Source of the DNA: Harmonia axyridis | Taxonomy: Eukaryota; Arthropoda; Insecta; Coleoptera; Coccinellidae | Direction of reading: 5' to 3' | Assembly: GCF_914767665.1 (NCBI RefSeq) | Contig: NC_059504.1 | Location: 9,302,501 to 9,366,500 of the forward strand | Length of the DNA: 64,000 bases | Part shown: positions 58,992 to 64,000 of the stretch, in pieces | Numbering within the stretch: position 1 is the stretch's first letter | How the letters are laid out: every line of letters starts with the position of its first letter | Translations under genes and position numbers: made by a program | Notes under the pieces: model-generated | Seen by the model: only the letters and a program-made list of their open reading frames with translations | The model's database searches: none | What the model was told of the DNA's origin: nothing

Positions 58992-59917
58992 ACGGGTGTT
59001 TTTTTCGAGGTATAAAACTTTAAGTTGTCATTACTGTTCAAGATGACGACCGATTTAACAGCTGTCAAGTGATTTATTCTCAGTTTGGTTTGGAAATTCA
59101 TCATGAATAGACTAACTCCTAAACAACGCTTGCAAATAGTGCAATTTTATTTCGAAAATAATGGTTCTGTGCGAAAAACGTATCGCGCACTACGGTCATT
59201 TTATCGTCGACAACTTCTGGTTGAATGGCTACGTCAACAAACAAAACTGCCGCATTTGGAGTGAAGCTAATCCTCAAGTGTATGTCGAAACACCGTTACA
59301 TCCTGAAAAACTGACTGTTTGATGCTCTTTATGGGCTGGTGGAATCATTGGTCCGTACTTCATCAAAAACGATGATGGCCAGAACGTTACAGTCAATGGT
59401 GATCGGTATAGAGCCATGATTACTAACTTTTTCATTCCTGAATTGAACAACCATGATGTCCAGGAGCTGTGGTTCCAATAAGAAGGCGCAACATGTCACA
59501 CAGCTCGTGCCACAATCGATTTATTGAAAGACACGTTTGGTGACCGCCTAATTTCAAGTTTTGGACCTGTGAATTGGCCTCCAAGATTTTGTGATTTAAC
59601 ACCGCTTGACTACTTTCTGTGAAGCTATGTAAAGTCATTGGTCTATGCGGATAAGCCACAAACCCTTGACCATTTGGAAGACAACATTCGCCGTGTTATT
59701 GCCGATATACGGCCACAAATGTTGGAAAAAGTCATCGAAAATTGGACGTCCATATTGGACTACATCCGAGCCAGCCGTGGCGGTCATATGCCAGAAATCA
59801 TATTTAAAATGTAATGCCACAAGATTATCTTGCGGATAAATAAATCTCATGTCAATCGAATAATCCATCGTTGTTTTATTGCAATTTGAAATTCTATAGC
59901 TCTAAAAAAACACCCTT
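58992..59917 (+). pseudogene. Mariner-like element A3, internally deleted
   Basis: TA duplications flank it at 58990-58991 and 59918-59919. TIRs are GGGTGTTTTTTT and its complement. The ORF starts MNRLTPKQRLQIVQFYFENN at 59103. A deletion joins ALRSFYRRQL to the WLNGYVNKQN block, removing the linker, second HTH and first catalytic Asp. In-frame stops lie in LTV*, Q*EGATCHTA (at the second catalytic Asp block) and the DYFL*SYVKS block. The C-terminus through GGHMPEIIFKM and the 3' TIR are intact. It is the best preserved of the three A copies at its ends. Confidence 0.87.
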
Positions 59918-62344
59918 TAGTATAAAATGTCCATAGAATTAATATATTTTTATGCATTTCCCACTGGTCACAAACAAGCTTCTGAAAATAGCAACCTTAT
60001 TTTATGAGAGCAGCAGTGAAGCTGAAAGATCTATTGCAATTGAAGTGGAACGTTGGATTGTTTTCTGTAATTAAAGGAGCTCATGCAGAATATGACTCTA
60101 TTAATTATCGCGAAATGCTGTGCTTCTAAGGTGAATTTATTGGGTAATCAAGATTTAATAATGAAAACCTTGATTAGCTAGGTATTCATCTACGAGATAT
60201 GGTTGGCATTAATTTTCGCTGATTGAGTCATTCCCTCTGAGAAATTTCTCGAGCTCGTAGCAATTTACTTATATTGTTATTCATTAGCGAACGATAGAAA
60301 TGGAGTAACGAGAATATTATATAAAGGTGATCTTTTAAAAAAAAACTGGAAGTTGACGTCATTCGTTTCAGGGGAGTTGATTATCTGATCGGCTCATTGA
60401 CTGCTGTTAGCAATCTATGGTGCATCCATGAATGAGCTGAAATTGAACACATAAGATGGTGACGTGACAATCATAACAATGAATATCTCGTGAAACATGA
60501 TAATAATATTATTGCAACCCCCGTTAATGTTTTGACTACGAATCTACCTAAACAAACAACGCTTCCACTATGCATAATGTCATTTGGGCTTGTCATTATT
60601 CTGAATGTTAAAATGAGAATAACTTGAAATTAGAAATTTCAGGAGTGAGTAAAATAAAACAAATCTTCAGCGTTTTGAAAACTTTCGATATTGAAATTAA
60701 TTTGGTAATTCAAAAAAATATCTTGCACTGAATATTGAATGTCGTGCTTTGTGATTCATATAAATGCAGAATTTTTATTGTAAAGTTGTTGTATTCCTTA
60801 TTTGAAATAACACGGTCGAAGAGCCATTGTAAAACTTCAATAGGAATGTTACGTTGGCAGATGAAAATCCTAAATGCTCATAAAATCCGCTAAAATATTT
60901 TCTAGGAATCGAAAACGTGGAAATGGGAGCATCTAAACTACATATTCTGAATTTCAGATTTATGCGTCAACTATAAAAATTTTCAGATAAAATCATTCTG
61001 AACGATTTCGTCGCAAATCATTGGAAAATGGAAGAAGTTCTCGGAATTTCCTAATCGAATACTTCCGCTGATATTTAATCGAAAAATTCCTCATAAAATA
61101 TGATCTTTATACACCACGTGGAAACCCATATTATACACAACATGGACTTCCATATAGAAAAAAATCAAGAAGTATATGTGTATTTTAATCGAAAATTATA
61201 TTGGATATTCGAAATTGTAAAGCGTAAAAACGTGGAATTTGAGAAAATGAAAGTGCTTATTACAAAACTTTTTATAAGGAATCAATTCATAACATTTTTT
61301 CTTTTGAGTAACGATATTCTCACCGCTTATGATGATAACGCTATCATTAAATCACAACAACAAACGTACTCGAGACGGAAATCATAAGAACTATGTTATA
61401 TTTCAGCTAGTTTTTGAACCAATTGGTTGAGTTGATACTTTCAACGAATGAACAACGTACACAACAAAGCAACCAGGACTATGTCGAAAGTACAGCTTAA
61501 AAGGAAAATGAAAACGTTGAAAGCAATTAATCAACTGATGCTCACATCAATTAAATTGAGTACCTGGTAACCAACAAGACATTTACTTTGTCTCTGATTT
61601 TCTATGATGTGACCATTGTGAAAATGTGTTCATGGCTTTTTCGCTTCTTTTCTGTAATTTCATTATATAGAACTAGATCCCCATCATTTGTACTAATTGC
61701 ATTTTCAATTCGAAATGAACTTTGTTCTATTGTTTCTATTTTATGGGACTTTGATTATAATTCGGTTTGGTAGACTTGAAACTACTAATGCAATTTATTG
61801 ATTTATTAAAATATCTCAAAATTCATAATAAGATATCAAGATTCTGTTATAACTTTGACATTTCACAGAATTTTCAGATCCCTCAACAATAACCAAGAAA
61901 GTGAAATGGAACACCCCTAACATTAGATCTAACCGTTCAGAACATGCATTTGCTTTGGAAACTCAAGGGGAGACACTATTTGTTGGGATATATGAAACTA
62001 TAGAACACTCCAAAGTTCACCCTCAACTTGTTACTATATATGGATTCAAGTAGGTTTCACCCTTAGAAATGGAGCTCATTATCATATCGGTTCTGGCTAT
62101 CATTACACCTGATACCACTGTTGTTGATATCGGAAAAGCAACAACTTTGAATAAGCTTCTTACGATTACTTACTTCAGTCGAACTTTGAATTTGTCATGA
62201 TTCATATTGTGATTTGCTTTGCTTTTGATAGGATTCCTCTTGGTTTGATCTCGAATTTCCTTTCGTAGCGATTATTTTTCCTTTGAACGGAGAAATTCGA
62301 TACCTTGGGAGATGAATCAATCTAGAAACATGAATATGTGCAAC
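59918..62344. other. Unassigned AT-rich DNA
   Basis: No gene or repeat family is recognised in 2.4 kb. A 95-codon ORF at 61100-61387 shows no domain. Confidence 0.4.
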
Positions 62345-63630
62345 TCCGTATAATAACACGCCAATTGAAAAGTCCCCGGTCTACCATAGTGAAACAAATT
62401 TTTTTGGCAAAATTCGATTTCATTATTCAACATAAATGCCTTCGAGGGCGATACAGCGATTACAGCGATCTTCCAACTTTTCGATACCATTTTTGTAGTA
62501 CGATTTGTCTTTTGCTTCAAAATAGGCCTCAGTTTCGGCGATTACTTCTTCATTGGCGCTAAATTTCTTTCCAGCGAGCATTCTGAGGTCTGAGAACAGG
62601 AAAAAGTCGCTAGGGGTCAGATCTGGAGAATACGGTGGATGCAGAAGCAATTCGAATCCCAATTCATGTAATTTTGCCATTGTTTTCATTGATTTGTGAC
62701 ATGGCGCTCTGTTTTGATGAAATAGCAACATTTTTTTCCTCAAATGGGGCCGTTTTTTAGCGATTTAATGGTTCAATCGATCCAATAACGCTATATAATA
62801 ATCACTGTTGATGATCTGGCCATTTGGAGGTAATCAATGAATATAATACCTGGCGCACACCAGAATACTCATGCCATAACCTTGCCAGCTGACCATTGTG
62901 TTTTTCCTCGCTTTGGGTTCGGTTCATCGTGAGCACTCCACGCAGCTGACTGTCGATTGGACTCTTGAGTGAAATGATGGAGTCATGTTTCATCCATTGC
63001 CATATATCGACGCAAAAATTCAGATTTATTACACTTGAACAGCTTCAAACACTGCTCAGAATCATTAACAACATTGTTGCTTCTGATCGATTGTGCCATC
63101 TTGCACACAGCTTTCTCATGTACAAATATTGGTGAATTATACACGTTCAGTTGATATCTTCACAATATCTGCTATCTCGATCAACTTCACTTAACTGTCA
63201 TTCAAAATTATTTTGTTAACTTTTTGACTTTTTCGTCGGTGACAGCCTCTTTTGGGCGTCCACTGCGTTCGCCGCCTCCGGTGCTCATTTCACCTTGTTG
63301 AAACTCAGCATACCAATCAATGATGGTTGATTTTCCTGGTGCAGACCCCGGAAACTATTCATCAAGCCAAGATTCCACTTCAACTGTATTTTTTCCTTTA
63401 GAAAGCAATATTTTATCAGCACACGAAATTATTTTTTCCCATCTTTTCTCAAACAACAAAAGTAGCTACACTCACAACGCAATATCTCACAAACTAATGG
63501 TCAGACTGCTGTCAAATTTTGACACTTATCGTTTGAAGGTTGGTACCAACTGAAAGTCATATGTATTCAATACTAGTACCCCCATCTGTGCATCCGACCG
63601 GGTACTCTTCAATTGGACTAATATTAACAA
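62345..63630 (-). pseudogene. Mariner C3, near full length, mutated
   Basis: The ends are inverted repeats: CCAATTGAAAAGTCCCCGGT near 62350 and the complement of AGTCCAATTGAAGAGTACCCGG near 63620. The ~1.29-kb length is normal for mariner. From the 5' end on the minus strand come the HTH region (APGKSTIIDWY), a stop in LDE*FPG, then MKHDSIISLKSPIDSQLRGV corresponding to the first catalytic region, and near the 3' end KMLLFHQNRAPCHKSMKTMA, LHELGFELLLHPPYSPDLTP and SDFFLFSDLRMLAGKKF through IEKLEDRCNRCIALEGIYVE. HQNRAPCH replaces the expected second catalytic Asp with Asn. Frameshifts separate the pieces. It is inactive but the least deleted mariner here. Confidence 0.85.
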
Positions 63631-63894
63631 ACGATTGATAAAAGATCGATTAGTATTTTGCACTATCGTGTATTCAAAGAACAGAACTCTTTTCAAGCCG
63701 TACAAAGTTTTATTGAGGACTAAAAAAAAATTGTTTCCTGCCAATACATTACTACTAAAACTGTAGTGACGAATGCAAATGCGCCACAATCAACAGGACA
63801 TAATTCAGGTATCCCATAAAAATCCCGGAAAACATCACCACCCTCCACAAACCCACATTATCTAATCGTAAAATAAGACCGAGCGTATACTTAC
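63631..63894. other. Unassigned DNA
   Basis: No gene is recognised. The minus-strand ORF at 63526-63789 partly overlaps the C3 leader and is not supported. Confidence 0.35.
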
Positions 63895-63941
63895 ACAACG
63901 GGCACGACACTGATATCCCTGCAGCTGGCTTGTTGCCCGCA
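63895..63941 (-). CDS. Possible 47-bp internal exon
   Basis: On the minus strand CTTTTATAG precedes TGCGGGCAACAAG and the block ends CGTTGT|GTAAGTATACG. Both splice sites are strong, and the 47-bp block is GC-rich in AT-rich surroundings. Two frames give short Cys-containing peptides (RATSQLQGYQCRARC or AGNKPAAGISVSCPLC). No neighbouring exon is visible inside the window, so frame and gene cannot be set. It could be part of a host gene whose introns house the elements described here. Confidence 0.3.
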
Positions 63942-64000
63942 CTATAAAAGAAATTCATGTTTTATTAAAGGATAATGAAAGAGCGCGAAGGACCAACAGC

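Noticed and set aside
1..64000. CRISPR arrays, tRNA and rRNA genes, bacterial signals
   Set aside because: I saw no regularly spaced short repeats of CRISPR type, no recognisable tRNA B-box with a cloverleaf and no rRNA blocks.

Overview
The window looks like gene-poor, AT-rich insect chromosomal DNA. I infer an arthropod, most likely an insect and possibly a beetle, from four mariner-type transposase lineages, insect-type non-LTR retrotransposons, GTAAGT splice donors, and coding fragments that I recall as multicopy in insect genomes. There are no bacterial operons, no CRISPR array and no tRNA or rRNA that I can recognise. No complete single-copy host gene is visible. The DNA may be an intergenic desert or a long intron filled by mobile elements.

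Layout. 1-9560: a 310-bp MITE (1851-2160), a diverged repeat interrupted by a family-A mariner-like element (2790-4460), a 680-bp MITE (5271-5948), a broken RTE-like reverse transcriptase tail (7085-7585, minus), and an 888-bp terminal-inverted-repeat element that carries the first exon of a YqaJ/SWIM-type gene (8672-9559). 9900-12560: three mariner relics of families C, A and D. 12560-18260: largely unique AT-rich DNA with two CTCF-like motifs near 13.3-13.5 kb. 18268-23496: two copies of a MITE I call R1 and two family-B mariners, one of them split by a dimeric hairpin element. 26895-27390: a Jockey-like RT fragment. 28205-31900: an inverted-plus-tandem array of ~360-390 bp monomers. 35618-36182: R1 again. 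37263-41000: a CR1/Jockey-group retrotransposon with an uninterrupted 974-codon EN-RT ORF, the best gene in the window. 41742-44675: two more family-B mariners. 46491-47076: R1. 48351-49356: a 1-kb foldback element, with a single-arm relative at 51289-51823. 53500-54875: a family-C mariner between direct repeats. 57496-57935: a broken member of an uncharacterised repetitive insect protein family. 58992-59917 and 62345-63630: mariners A and C. 63895-63941: a possible small host exon on the minus strand.

The elements form a layered record. Mariners sit in older repeats, a hairpin element sits inside a mariner, and most mariner copies are internally deleted or end-truncated. Only the retrotransposon ORF2 looks capable of producing a full-length enzyme. 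Candidate regulatory DNA consists of CTCF-like motifs near 13.3, 13.5, 33.2 and 34.8 kb and several GC-rich islands, the clearest at 29.27-29.64 and 49.6-49.9 kb.
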